From Purpureocillium takamizusanense (taxonomy: Eukaryota; Ascomycota; Sordariomycetes; Hypocreales; Ophiocordycipitaceae), in NCBI RefSeq assembly GCF_022605165.1, contig NC_063068.1, forward strand, positions 3,534,001-3,598,000: 64,000 nt of DNA, given 5' to 3'. Below are positions 12,834 through 24,884 of this stretch, in pieces. Each line of letters opens with the position of its first letter. Position 1 is the first letter of the stretch. The translations under genes and the position numbers were made by a program. The notes under the pieces were generated by a model that had not been told where the DNA came from, ran no database searches, and was given only the letters and a program-made list of their open reading frames with translations.

Positions 12834-12940
12834 GTACTTCGTACCAAGAATGCAATGCTCGTAAGCTCGTATGGCAGGGTACCCGTTGAAACTCTGGCAA
12901 TGCGAAGTCAACACAGCTACCTATTTTCGGTACGAAGTAC
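12834..12940. repeat. Short inverted repeat built on GTACTTCGTAC
   Basis: The left arm is GTACTTCGTACC followed by AAGAAT. The right arm, read on the minus strand, is GTACTTCGTACC followed by GAAAAT. The arms match at 16 of 18 positions and enclose about 70 bp. Confidence 0.6.
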
Positions 12941-13484
12941 TTCTCACGTAGTGCGACCTAAACAGCCGAGCGGTCTAGACAATGCGAGCCCTTTGTTCGA
13001 TGCCGGTATTGGATGTGCCACGAATCGACAATAGGCAAGCCACAATCCTCACCCACCAAGTCTGGCCTTACGCAAGCGAGTATCTCATTGTACAGTACAG
13101 TGCCCGGCGAACACTGACTGTATTTACATGTTAGGGTGCGCGCGTTTCCATGGCAAAGGTCGCCGAGTACCTCGTACACACACACGCCTACTTTCATTTC
13201 CAGAGCACAGATCACGCATGGTCCACTCGAGCGAGGGCCCGTCCGCCCTCGTACACGACAGGCACTGCGGGACAGAATTTCGCGGACCGAGGTCGACATG
13301 GAATTCACATCGGGCTGACCCAAATACCTTCCCTTTCGATGTCGCGAACCGACAGCACTGGGGGTGAGACGCCGGCGCCGAGACCGCCCGGTTTACGGTC
13401 CCAGGAGCGCCAGCAGGGGCGGACCGGCGGTTGCATTCCATCGCCCTGGACAACGGACTCGTCCTACCAACCTTTACTCTGTAG

Positions 13485-14215
13485 GTACCTCGTACCTGTA
13501 TCTACGCAACTGCCTCTCATGCTACGGATTGCGAGAGGTAAACAACTGGAAGCTTGAAGGTAAGTGCCTTAGTACCTACCTCACTGAGGTATTTAGGGGT
13601 ACCTAAGTACCTACGGTACGAAAGGCGCAACACTGGAGTACCAGAACAGCCCTGCACAGTACACCTGCCAATCTTTCTCGTACAGTAAGGTACCTCTAAG
13701 CCAGGGTACTGGCTCGTGGTTCCTGATGGACTAAGGTTAAGGTAAACGAGAGCGAGCCAACACGCTGGATCCCAAGCATCAAGGAAGTCCAGGCCACGGC
13801 CGTATCTCACAGTGACAGGTTCCGGACATGCGGGCCCATCGTCTGGTAGAAGTCGCAACTGCGCACTGCCTCTACTACCTTAGTATGGAGTATTCTGTAG
13901 ATGAGTTCGTATCACGAGTCCCCATGGCAAGGTTCGTCTACGAGAGTGCGTGTTGGTAGACGTAGGTACTTCTGCCTCTACAGTCTGCACCTCAAGCTGG
14001 CAGCCGCTCAAAAGGTACCGAGGTATACTGTACTTCGTTCTTACCTTAGACGTCGATGTCGGTGGTGGGGTCCATGGCCCTGGCCCGCGGTGGCCTCTGG
14101 CGGCTGGGATGGAGGAAAGAGGGGTCTCAGGGGTCACCTCCACCCCAGACCCGCGCCTGAGCTGCGGCGGGCGGTATCCATATCTACCTCGTACCGGGTA
14201 AGGTACCTACCTGCC
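13485..14215. repeat. Cluster of GTAC / GGTACC motifs
   Basis: By eye I count about 16 GTAC tetramers in about 730 bp, where about three are expected by chance. Many are GGTACCT or AGTACCT. This may be degenerate low-complexity DNA or a set of binding sites. Confidence 0.5.
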
Positions 14216-14755
14216 CGCAGTGCTTCGTCTGGTGGTCGTGGCTCGTCCCGCCTCCATTCTCAACCCATCCTCCACTGTCAGCGGCGTCGCCAGAGCCGAC
14301 AAGGTCCTGAAACCCCCTGGCGCTCTCTGCCCTGGCGACGGCGACCAGCCTGCGTTCCTCTCTGTGCTCCCTCGGTCGCCAACCATTGTTCACCATCACA
14401 ACTTCCCGCGACGACTTCGCGCCGAATCGACTCTATCTGCTGTGGCCTTTACCTGTACGTTCCGCCCGCCAACTGGTCTCAGGGCCTCCAGCGCCCGCGC
14501 CTGTCTCCCCGGTACCTGGGCTGTGCTCTGTGGTCTCGACCTGACCGTCAACTGCGACTCCCGCAAAGCAGGGCCGCCTTTTCCATCTCCCTCCGCCACT
14601 AATTCGCGCCGCAAGACAAGCACAAAGCGATACAATCCCGAGCGACTGGCTGGCGCGGCGGCGTCTCCTCCGGTCCTCTCTCTTCTCCTACCTCAAGCAC
14701 GGGGCGGCCACCACACCTGAAGCAAGGCCCATGACGCAGCTGCCTGGTCGTCGAC

Positions 14756-17700
14756 ATGGATAGCGACCCCCCATACGCGGGAGATGAGGGAAGGTCGTCG
14801 AGGCGAGGCCGCCTTATGGGCAAGTTGTTTGGAGGCAAGGACAAGAAGCCGTCCGACACCTCTTCACAGGCCGCTCTCGATGCTTTCCTCCACAGCTCCG
14901 CCGACAAGCTCGATATTACGCATGCGCCCCCTCCCCCGCCACCCACATCCCTGCCCAAGCTGGCCAAACTCGACACCACGATTTCGCGGTATCCGCAAGC
15001 ACTCGCTGTAAATCATCAGGCGCAGACGAACCGACCTGTGGCGCCAGGGAAGCATGACTTGTCGAGTTCACCAAAAAAGAGCCCGCGGCCAAACAAAAAG
15101 GGCCTGGTTGTGCGGTTCGCCGATACCTATCCAGAGGTCATAGGAGAGGGCGGCGATGAGTCCGAGACACCTGTCATGGAAATAGGTAAGAATAGAAGAG
15201 CCAAGCCGCCACTGCCGCCCTCGCATCGCAATCCACTGGGCAACTCGACACGACCGCCGCCCACCGCTGCGCCGCCCTCCGCAGGATTCAGCGATGGCTT
15301 CGTGCCAAAGCCGCTGTCACGGACGCAAACCGGATACTCCTCCATCTACGAGCCAGAAAACGACGGCGGTAAACCGCCTTCTCCGGCCAGGCAGCCCCAG
15401 AATAACGCCAAAATGCTTGTCCCTGGCAGAACTGCATCCGCGAGGTATCTTGGAACGTCAGTTAGGCGGGATGAGAACCGGAGGTCATTCATCGAAATCC
15501 ACCAAGCGCAGATGCGCGAGGCAGAAGGGAAAGTCTTCGCGCAGGCCGCCCGCACAGCCAGCGTGGCATCCCAGCAAAAATGGGAGGAGAGCGACAGACC
15601 GCCCACCGGCCCCATCACAAACTCACCCGAGTCGGTGCGGCGCTACTCTTCGTCTCCCGAAGCGCACATGAAGCAGGCGCCTGCGCCTGGCGAGTATAGT
15701 CCGGCTGGCTCGATTGGTTCAAACATATCCAGTACATATCCCACATCAAACCCGTCGCAGACCAACATCGCAGCGCCACCTACTGGTACCCTGGCGTATA
15801 GCGAGGGCCCTCCGCCATCTGGCCCTCCCTTGGCGGCTCGGATGGCGTCGGTAAGGTTGAACGACGCTGTGGGGAGCGACGAGGCCCTGGCAACATTTGT
15901 GGCACGAACGAGACATCTATTTGAGTTGTTCCGACTACACGCCGAAGCCTCCAAACCGTTGTCGAGCAGCTCGCTCAGAGACTGCGCACGAGCCGGTTTG
16001 TGGTGGTTCCTCAAAGGCAGAATGGGCCTGGAGCTCGCGATCCGAGATCGTCCAACGTCATCACAGATGCAGAATGAACTGGACCGGCAGCAAGCTTACA
16101 CGAACCTGGCGAAGGGATACTGGGCCTGTGAGGAGATGATACCGGAGGTTTCTCACGCACAGCGGCTACGTGCGGATCCTGGAGTTGAGGCGGTGATACA
16201 GGGCTTGGTCACCGCACTGAAGAAGCTATCGCAGTCCATGAAGCGAAATGGCATCCTCCCACCCGAAGAGCCTTTCCTACCTCAAACCATTGATAAGTCA
16301 ATCTGGATTGACTACCCTCCTTTGAGCCAGGACATGGTGGCCCTGCTCTCGGGCAACTGGGGCTCAGGTTTGACGGCGATGCAACAGCCCATTTCTACGG
16401 TTGAACTCATGGATGCATTTCCAATCGGCGACACCACCGATAACTTCAGCTACGGACGTGTCATGGCCGATGTGTTCCTCATGGAGCAAGGGCGAGAGGC
16501 GCAGAGAATATATCTTCCTTGTATACTCTCCGTGGTCCGGCCACAAAAGCAAAAGGGTCTCATCTTCATGATTGCTAGCCAAAACGGCAGCATTCAACTG
16601 GCAGTTCAAGACAACAAGAACGCGGGGCCTATATGGGACGATGTACGTTGGCGCAGTGATACCTGCTCCTTCAACATTAGGTTACCGCGAGGTTTCATGC
16701 TGGCCGTGCAGTTGACGCAAACGGACTACAAGACCGTCTCGTCCATGTACGAGTTTGGATCCAAGATTCAAGCCACCATGAACCCTCGCGGCGACGAGCT
16801 GGTCGTCTTTCGCAACACCCTGCGCTCGTTCCAATACATGGAGGCTGAGCCGGCGTCCAGGGCGTTTCCTAAGGAGCCGGTGCCTCAATGCGAAGTTGCC
16901 TTGTTCGAGAGAATTTATCGGGAGAATGGCCCGGCAGGACCGCGCAACTGGCACTGCGGCTTCCGAATTGCCGTCATCACAGGCCCGAGGACGAGAACGG
17001 TTAATGGAGTGCACCATAGCTTCCCGCCGTCTCTTCCCGTGCAGTTTGGCTTTTTCCGCGCCGAAGGAGATATGCCAGCACTCTCGGTCAAGTACGAAAG
17101 TGGAAGACAGAGGGGTCGCATGGTGATGACCTTCAGCGACGAGAAGGAGCGTGTCAAGTTCCACTCCCTCCTGGCAGGAACGGCGCTCAATCACGACGAG
17201 AAGATTTTTGCAGATGTCCCAATCAAGTCTTTCATCATTTCGCAGAGCATCAGAGAACCCTTGGGTGTCTCACCATTCTCACGGATGCCCTGGAAAGTTG
17301 CCAGAGTCGTCAACGACGAGTTCACACCCAGTGGCGGAGACCAGCCACCAACAGTACTGGCTGACAAGCTCAAGGTTGTGCTTGAGTATCAAAACGGAAC
17401 CGTGACCGACAGGGTCAACGTGGCACCGGGGGAGCTGAGAATGCGGCTGGAAGTGTCCAACGCCAAGGTACTGCGAATTCTGCGTCAGCCGCAGCAGGAT
17501 ATTACAATGTCCGTGGCGGAGGCCCAGGTGTCGAAGGAGCTCCCGAAAAATATCGCCGACGCGCTGCAGCTCCTCAAGGCCAACCAGACGATCCGAAGCT
17601 ACGAATTCAACCATCTCAAGGACCTTCACGACTTTCAGGCGGCCTTGACCGGCTTTGAGGTCGTGTTCGACGCGCTGGCGGTGACGTTTGGCATCACACG

Positions 17701-18172
17701 GCGGCGCATGGTAGTGCCGATCCACAAGAAATGGGAGGCGGGTTATACCAGGATCCAGGTGGTGAGGCTGGAAGACCGGCAACTACAGCTGCTTGCATTC
17801 TTCGAAGACTTTCAGCACGGTCACTGCATGAATTTTGTCCTCAAGGGCACAGACGTCTACGAGAGCCTCCACCGGGGAAGCAAGTCGGGTATCAGGTTCG
17901 TGGACGCCAAATTTCCGCTGCCTCGACTGCCGGCCGACAAAGACGGCGACTTTGATGAGATGGCATTTGTCTGCCTCGACCTTCCGGACCTACCGGGAGA
18001 GCACGACGACATAACCCTCATGTTTGAGAAGGAGACTGGTTAGTGGTTTCTCGCTCAAGCATGAGAGTGACTTGGTTACGATGCTAACGATGGAACAGAC
18101 CGAGACCGCTTGATTGAGTGCCTGCCTGCGCCCGTGAAAGGGTCGTCTAGAATCTCGTCACGACTGAAATGA
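14756..18172 (+). CDS. Large conserved fungal protein of unknown function
   Basis: A 1118-aa protein from two exons, 14756-18038 and 18099-18172. The unspliced frame hits a stop just after 18038. A 60-nt intron with donor GTTAGT, branch TGCTAAC and acceptor ACAG joins in phase to 24 further codons ending RISSRLK. Residues 1-370 are disordered, Pro/Ser-rich and basic, with a PPPPPPTSLPKL run near 62. From about 380 the sequence becomes well-ordered to the C-terminus, starting with an aromatic helical segment (ARTRHLFELFRLHAEASKP). The segments around 700-815 look beta-rich. I do not recognise a family and see no catalytic motif, signal peptide or membrane helix. The order, with a disordered head and a large folded body, suits a cytoplasmic scaffold, which is inference only. 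Confidence 0.8.
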
Positions 18173-18306
18173 ACACACGACATGAGATACCTCGGAGAGA
18201 AAGGAGTCACAGAGAGAAGGCTGGGGGCGCGATTACATGCAGGAGGAGACGGTTGCAGCATGGCGATTTTTGTTAGAGCCGTGGAGGAGCAGGGGGGCTG
18301 TGATGA

Positions 18307-18337
18307 CCCCCTGCCCGGCCCCTGCCCGGCCCCTGCC
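18307..18337. repeat. Tandem 11-bp C-rich repeat
   Basis: About three direct copies of CCCCTGCCCGG. Confidence 0.8.
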
Positions 18338-21330
18338 TATCTGCGTGTGCCTGGTTGCCCGCCTGGGAGAAGGCACGCGACCACGCGGGCCGAAGGGAGA
18401 AGGCCTGGGATCGTGTTGACAGCATGGGGGCCATGAAACCCAATCAACGAAGAGGCGAATTGGCCAGCAAGGCGTTGGAGCGGCATTGAATAATTGAAAT
18501 GGACCTTGCTGCGACAGACAACCAATCGTGGCGGGCAGAAGTGACTGACTGTCGTGTCATGCATGGCCCCAGTTGACGTTCGCGTGTGAGCCGGCAATTG
18601 CCGTGCGTCGCCCCTGACGGATGGTTGCGGCCCGTCTGCGATTTGACACAAGGAATCGCAAGGAACTTCCGTTCCCGCATGCTGTTGGCTGCTTGCTCAC
18701 GGACGTACTACTACTACTGCGACTACGTACTACAATTTGTTGAGGGGTCGAGGGGCCGATCCAGCTTTGCACCGAGTACGAAGCGTCTAGTGGGCGCCCT
18801 CGTATTACATACAGTCCGAGCCGGCCAGCGTGAAGTGATGCAGGGTGTCGTGCATGGGTTCGTGGCCGTCCAAGACATGACCATGCGGTGTCAGGGGGGG
18901 GTAGGAAGGAGGAGGGGTGAGCGGCTTGTCGAAGACTTGGACCGGTGGTGAGCAAGATTTTGGCTTGTGATGGTCATTTCCAGACCAGATTGTGTGCATG
19001 GCATGTGCAGTACGTAGCACACACGGCGAAATCGCAAAGTGTGCGGTGGCTTTTGCGCAGGGCAGGGGAATGCGAGCTGACGCTCGGCCTTTTGACGGCA
19101 TGGAGGCTGACATGAGCGGGAGAGGGCCGCAATACCACTAATGAGGTAGTCAATGCCATAACTGCTTCGTACGTAGTGAGAACATGGCAGGCTGTTGTGG
19201 AATCCTGAGTCGAAGAAAATAAAGGCCAGGACAACTTCCCATTCATGTGTAACGCTTGGTTAAAATATTGGCGCTGTTCCTGTGTGGTAGTAGTATGCAG
19301 GAGAGCGGTCGGTCGTATTAGGAACCTACCTCAGAGTACTGTACTTCGTAATTTATTACGGACGAAATTCTTCGCACCTAGAAACGAGTGCTTGTACTTT
19401 TGTACTTGGGAACAGTGCCTTATGAGCGGGTCTGGTGCTCGCAAAGCCCTTGGATACCCGTTTTCCGCGAAGACAGGACGTGGTCTTCGACGCACGGGAT
19501 CCATAAGTAATAAGGGGGTAATTCGAAGCCCTCGAAGCCCTCTCTCCTCAAACAAGACACAGGACGAGCAACAAGCCCATTTCCCGGGGCGGCGAGGGGC
19601 GCAGGGTCTGGGCCTCGAAAAGGCGAGAGCAGCTCTCTCACTCTTAGTTCCGTGGGGGGGAGGGTCCCCCAATTGATGCGTTCCCCCCCGTCAACGTCAT
19701 CGTCCAGCTGCCCGGGGGAGAGGAGGTCGCTCGGCTCTAGGCGGCCCCGCCCCGGGCCTTCCTTTCCACCTCGAGTCCAGCCAGGCATCATCCAGGGACC
19801 CATTGCTACAAAGTACGGAGTAGATGGGTTAGTAGGTAGTAGGTAGGGCTTGTGGCACGGGCTCGGCGGGCGCGCAGGAGCTGGTGGCGGTGGGTGCCCA
19901 GGCTGCCACCTGCCTCCTGTCTGCCTGCCATGCCTGCGGAGGCATTAAAAAATCCACGATGGGGCAAGCACGAGCTCCGCTGCTGTCGGGCGCATCTCAA
20001 AATCCCAGTCGCCGGTACAAGAAGTGACGCCGCCACCACCCACTCACCCACCCACACGGGCCACACCTCCCATCAGCAGCCAGCACCACCACCACTGCTA
20101 TCCATCTCCGTGTCGTCGCCCAAGAGATCCAGAGAGGAGGGCCGGGGGGAGGGGGCGGTCCCCTAGCACCCGCCGGATTCTCGCATTGATGGCTTGCTCT
20201 CCGCAAGGTCATCCGCAATGGGTACCCGTAGCCTGGTCGCATGAGCTCCCCCCGGCATCCCACCGAGTAAGTGCTGCCCCGAGGTCGTCGATGTGCGTGC
20301 GCTGCGCGTGCGTCTGCCGGCTTGGCTTTGGTGCTTGTGCTTGCGCTTCTATCCCACCTGGGCCTAGCACAGACAGCATGATCCGTGGCCTCACAGCATA
20401 AAGGACAAGGCAGGCCAGGCACACCACAGTCCGACAGTCATCAGCATAGTTAACGCGTAATTCGCATGGGGACTTGGAGTCGGACAGCAGGCGTCTGCCG
20501 GGGGTCTGGAGCGGGTTTGCTACCGTACGGTATCATCGAGGCTGAACCGCGCGGCCACTGGTTAGCCAAACGCAGCGTCATGTGCCGGGGCGTGCGCTCT
20601 CAACCAGCGTTCCTCTGGTACCCCCATTTACCCATGATGGTGATGTGATGGAGGTGCGTCCGTTGAGCCGTCGCTGCTCGGGCTGCTTTTAGGTACCGAC
20701 TGCCGCCACCGGCTGCATGAGTGGTAGCAGAGAGGGCGCGCCCTCGCGCGGGGACAGCGTTGATCGCGGGGAGCGGGACGCCGGGCTGGCTCATCGGGCA
20801 GATGGACGAAGATCAGAGAGATCGATGTATGGGTCAACGCCTCCGAAGGGGGTCTCGTCGGGCTTTTTCGCCACGACGAGATATGCCGCCCACGAGAGTT
20901 GGCACTCGGGCACCCAGTCGCTGCCTGTCTGCCTGCCTTGCAGGTTTTCCAATATTGTCGTCCGCAACCGTTAGACTTCGCAAGCGCAGTCCATTTTCTG
21001 TAGTTAACCTATCGCCAGCACCAGCAGGCTGTCTGTCGGTTGGATATCTCCAGGAGATCCTTGCGCCGCGCCAAGGTGGAATGGAGGTTTCGCACGGGGC
21101 TCTTGCGAAACCGCAGAGCGAGCGACAAGACCGTCATTTATTAGGAAGCATCAACATCAGCATCAGCATTAGCATCGGGATTCGCCATTCGGTGGAAGAC
21201 GTGTCCCGCCCTCCCGGAACCACCCCCCCAGGCCCGTCACAAGTCCAGCCTCCGCGTCTGCAGGGGGACCGGAACCATCAGACGACGCCCGACAGGGTGA
21301 CGGGCAAGGGATCGAGGGCAACAACCCACG

Positions 21331-21364
21331 GCGGCGGCGGCGGCGGCGGAGGGGGGGGGGGGGG
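21331..21364. repeat. CGG repeat followed by poly-G
   Basis: About six CGG units run into a G homopolymer of about 14 bases. Its length is likely uncertain. Confidence 0.85.
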
Positions 21365-22337
21365 AAAGGGATATTAATTATTACATTATCTCATTGAGGC
21401 AAGGTCGGAACCTCGCCGTCCTCGGCCTGCGGGGACAAAAAGGTACCTGCCCTACCTCTCGCCCGCTCCTCAACAAAACCGTGGAGCAGCTTCCAGTCGG
21501 CAGATATTCTTTCCTGCCGTCCGACCTGAATCTATCCTCGTCACTGACGGAGCACGACAGCACAGGTCGAGATACGGGGCCGCTTTCCATTGCGTGGGTC
21601 GTCACGGACTCGAGAACTGGACTTTGGCGTCAACCAGCTTGCAGTCTACTAACCTACCAACCTACCACCAACCTTGCCAACACCTTATTACCTACCTCAC
21701 CTTGCCCGTATCTTATTCCGTCACCGAGCTGTGCATTCGAGCAGCACGCACGCGTGCTACTTTTGCTGCCTCCCTCCTAACCATTGCCTACCAACTTGCC
21801 TAGGTGGGAGTGCCTGGGCTGCGCCCTTCGTCATGGTCCTCAGCGGTCTGGTATCGGTGCCTGGCCGGCGTAGGGCGTCCACTGCAGGTGAGTGAGTGAG
21901 CATTTCTCTAGCTTTCAGCGCTTCCGTCATCCCCCAGTCCTCCGGGCCTCCTCCTCCGCCCCCCCATACCTTAGAACGCCGCCCCAAATCTCAAACCCCC
22001 ACCACGAGCGAGTGCCTCCCGCCGCCGCCGTCATCGCCCGCCCTCTCTCTGCCTCTGACCTCGCCTTCACACCAAACATCCGCCACCTCCAGCTCCGACT
22101 GCCTTGCGTGCTCTGAAGCTCTGCGCGAGACGCTCAGCCTCCTGCGACAGCCTCTTGCGACTCCAGAGACATGTGCGCCGTGGCCTCGGACGCCCCCGCT
22201 GCTAGCACTTGAACCCATCGTCCTTTTCTTTTTCCCTTGTCGCTTTCCGTCTTCGTCCTCCAAGCCCCGCAACGAACCGCCCGCCCGTTGTTATACGTAG
22301 AAGCTTGTTAACTCCCCAGAAAAAAAAAGGCAACAAA

Positions 22338-24250
22338 ATGTTGACCAACTGGTTTTCGCAACCTGCAGGCAGCTCGCGCTCCTCGACAGACGAAGCTAGA
22401 GTCGGCGACAATGACGAAGACACACAGGTCGTGGAGCCGGACCAGGGCAATGGTGAGCACCTCCGCCTCCGCCGGCGCAAACTCCCGCGCTGCTTGGCAA
22501 CCCACGGCCCTACCAAGCCGTGGGGTGCCCGCAGCTTGCTCATCTTCAGAAAACTGACAATGCGGGCGCCCGCCGGCCAGTCCTCTCACACATCATCTCC
22601 CAGCTTCGACCTGGGGCTGATCTAAGTCGGGTCGTCCTGCCCACCTTCATCCTCGAGCCTCGGAGCATGCTCGAGAGGATAACAAAGTGCGTCACACCCT
22701 CTCCCCCTGCGCGCCGTCACTCTCGCGCTGACCCGTCCCCCCCGCAGCTTCATGTGCCACCCAGAAATGCTCCTTCACATTCCCTCCATAGACGACCCCA
22801 CTGAGCGCTTCGTCTCCGTCGTCAAGTTCTACCTCAGTGGCTGGCACATTCGCCCTCCGTAGGTGCCCTACCGCCGGTGCTAAGTCTTGCTCACATCAAA
22901 GATGTAGGATCAGCTGACCAGTCTGCAGGGGTGTCAAGAAGCCGCTCAACCCTATCCTCGGCGAAGTATTCACCTGCTATTGGGACCTCGACGATAAGAC
23001 GCGAGCATACTACATCTCCGAACAGACCTCCCACCATCCGCCCAAGTCAAGCTACTTTTACATGGCACCGGAACATCACATCCGCATCGATGGTACCCTG
23101 AAGCCGCGAAGCCGGTTTCTGGGCAACTCTGCTGCGAGTCTCATGGAGGGCATCGCCTTCCTGAGCTTGCTGAACAGGGGCAAGGACCCTGCAAAGGGAG
23201 AGCGATAGTTCGTGGCTGCCACTTTGCATTTGCGACAAGACAAGGATGCTAACTGACGGTGCCAGCATCATTACGCAACCCAACATGTACGCTCGCGGCA
23301 TCCTGTTCGGGAAGATGAAGTATGAGCTCGGAGATCACAGCTTTGTACGATGCCCAGAGCTTGACCTCACAGCCGACGTCGATTTCAAGACGAAGGGATG
23401 GGTTGGCGGAACGTACAACGCCATTGGTGGCGCCATCAAGCGAGAGAGCACCGGCGAGGTCCTCTACGAGCTCTCGGGCCTGTGGAGCGAAGAAATGTTC
23501 ATCAAAGATGTGGCGGTGCGTGCCCCGTAACCTGTATGCGCCCATGGCTACTGACGCCTTTTCCAGACTGGCCACAAGGAGATGTTCTTCAACGCCACCA
23601 AGGCAAAGCCGAGCGCCCCCCGAGTCCGCCCCATCCACGAGCAAGACGAGCGCGAGTCGCAAAGGTTGTGGGAGAAGACTGCCAGGGCCGTCAAGGAGCG
23701 CAACCACGAAGTCGCGACCGACGAAAAGACCAAGATCGAGGACCGTCAACGTGAGGAGGCTGCCACCCGAGCGCAAGACGACGTCGAATGGCATCCTCGG
23801 CTGTTTCGGAGGGTCCAGGGAGGACCCGGGGGACTGGAGGAGGGCGAAGAGGATCTCGAGTGGATAATCAACGCTACTGTGTAAGTAGCGGCATCGGTGG
23901 CAGCAAGATCACGGGCGGATTACTGACCTGTTTGCAGAGACTCAACCGCGCCGCCGGTGAAGCAGACGGAGCAAATCTTGGCCATTTATCCCATTATAGA
24001 TGGCCAAGAGCTGGACAAGAACAACGCAATCCCGCCCCACAAGGGCGCGAAGCCGCCCGTCAGCGACGTTCAGTCAAACGCCCAGGCGGAAGAGAGCCTG
24101 ATTGACTTTGGCGATCAAGCGCAGACCCAACAGCAACCATCGACGAAGAACGATGAGATCACAGACCTGCTCACCTCGACGGGCAAACCCCCCGAGGGGC
24201 CACTACTAGACTTTACCGACGACATGAAGAAGGACCTACCCAACAGGTAA
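22338..24250 (+). CDS. KES1: Oxysterol-binding protein, Osh4/Kes1 type
   Basis: A lipid-exchange protein that carries sterol or PI4P between membranes. Seven exons (22338-22452, 22581-22686, 22748-22858, 22929-23207, 23266-23515, 23567-23880, 23938-24250) join in phase to 495 aa. The family signature EQTSHHPP is present, followed by [14 protein letters not shown], which is completed only by the intron with donor GTTCGT and branch TGCTAAC. There is no PH domain, ankyrin repeat or FFAT motif at the N-terminus, so it is the short class. The C-terminal about 80 residues (LIDFGDQ, LLDFTDD) are an acidic tail longer than in yeast Kes1 (434 aa). The join of exons 1 and 2 (128-nt intron) is the least certain: the acceptor at 22580 is the nearby candidate I found that keeps phase. 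Confidence 0.9.
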
Positions 24251-24884
24251 ACATCAACGGGAAAACGAAGGCGCAGCTTTGGGCATGCTGTAAACGATGT
24301 GATCGATAAAAAAAAGAGTAAAGAAGAGAGAGAGAGCGGGCGCTGGGGCCTTCTTGCATAAAGCCCGTGCGCTGCGGGCAGTATTTCTGTAGCTCAGTGT
24401 CAATATAAAGACTCAAGGAGATCTCTCGAGCCTAGTAATTCATCTAGATCAGAGTTCGAAGTATCTGCCATGTTCCAACAGCCGGGTGTCTGTCTGGAGT
24501 GATTGCAATCGGGCCTCCCCGCCCGGGTCCATGGCTGGTAGCCGGTGGAACGACGGCGGCGGCTTTGTCACGGCGCGCCTGGGGATTCTAGTCATGGAGG
24601 ACTAAGATGAGTGAGGGCGAGAGACGCCGTGCTTGCCGTTTTTATTTTAGAAACCTCCTCTACGGAGTTCACATCAAGGTATATGCCATGAACCACCAGA
24701 ACCTGCCCCAACTGGGCCTCTTATCCACCAAGTAGAGCCATTTCCGAACGCCGAAGAAAAACCAGTAGCCTCCTGAAGCCCTATGATACATTTGCGCCTC
24801 CGTACGCCAGCGATGCCACGTTGGAGAAGTATAGCATTCATCATTCGAAGTTTTTGTTTTTGCCGCATATACAGGGCGCGCAAA
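24251..24884. other. Convergent 3' intergenic region
   Basis: Lies between the stop codons of the oxysterol-binding protein and U2AF. A short A-rich run and a GA-rich run lie near 24308-24340. No gene is seen. Confidence 0.55.

Larger units (their letters stand above)
18173..22337. other. 4-kb gene-poor intergenic region
   Basis: I find no frame with coding character and no splice-joined protein. It holds three copies of an 11-bp C-rich repeat (18307-18337), a copy of the TACTTCGTA 9-mer at 19342-19350, and a CGG/poly-G tract (21331-21364). Roughly the last 600 bp is C/T-rich and probably the promoter and leader of the oxysterol-binding protein gene. A non-coding RNA or an unrecognised small gene cannot be excluded. 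Confidence 0.5.
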
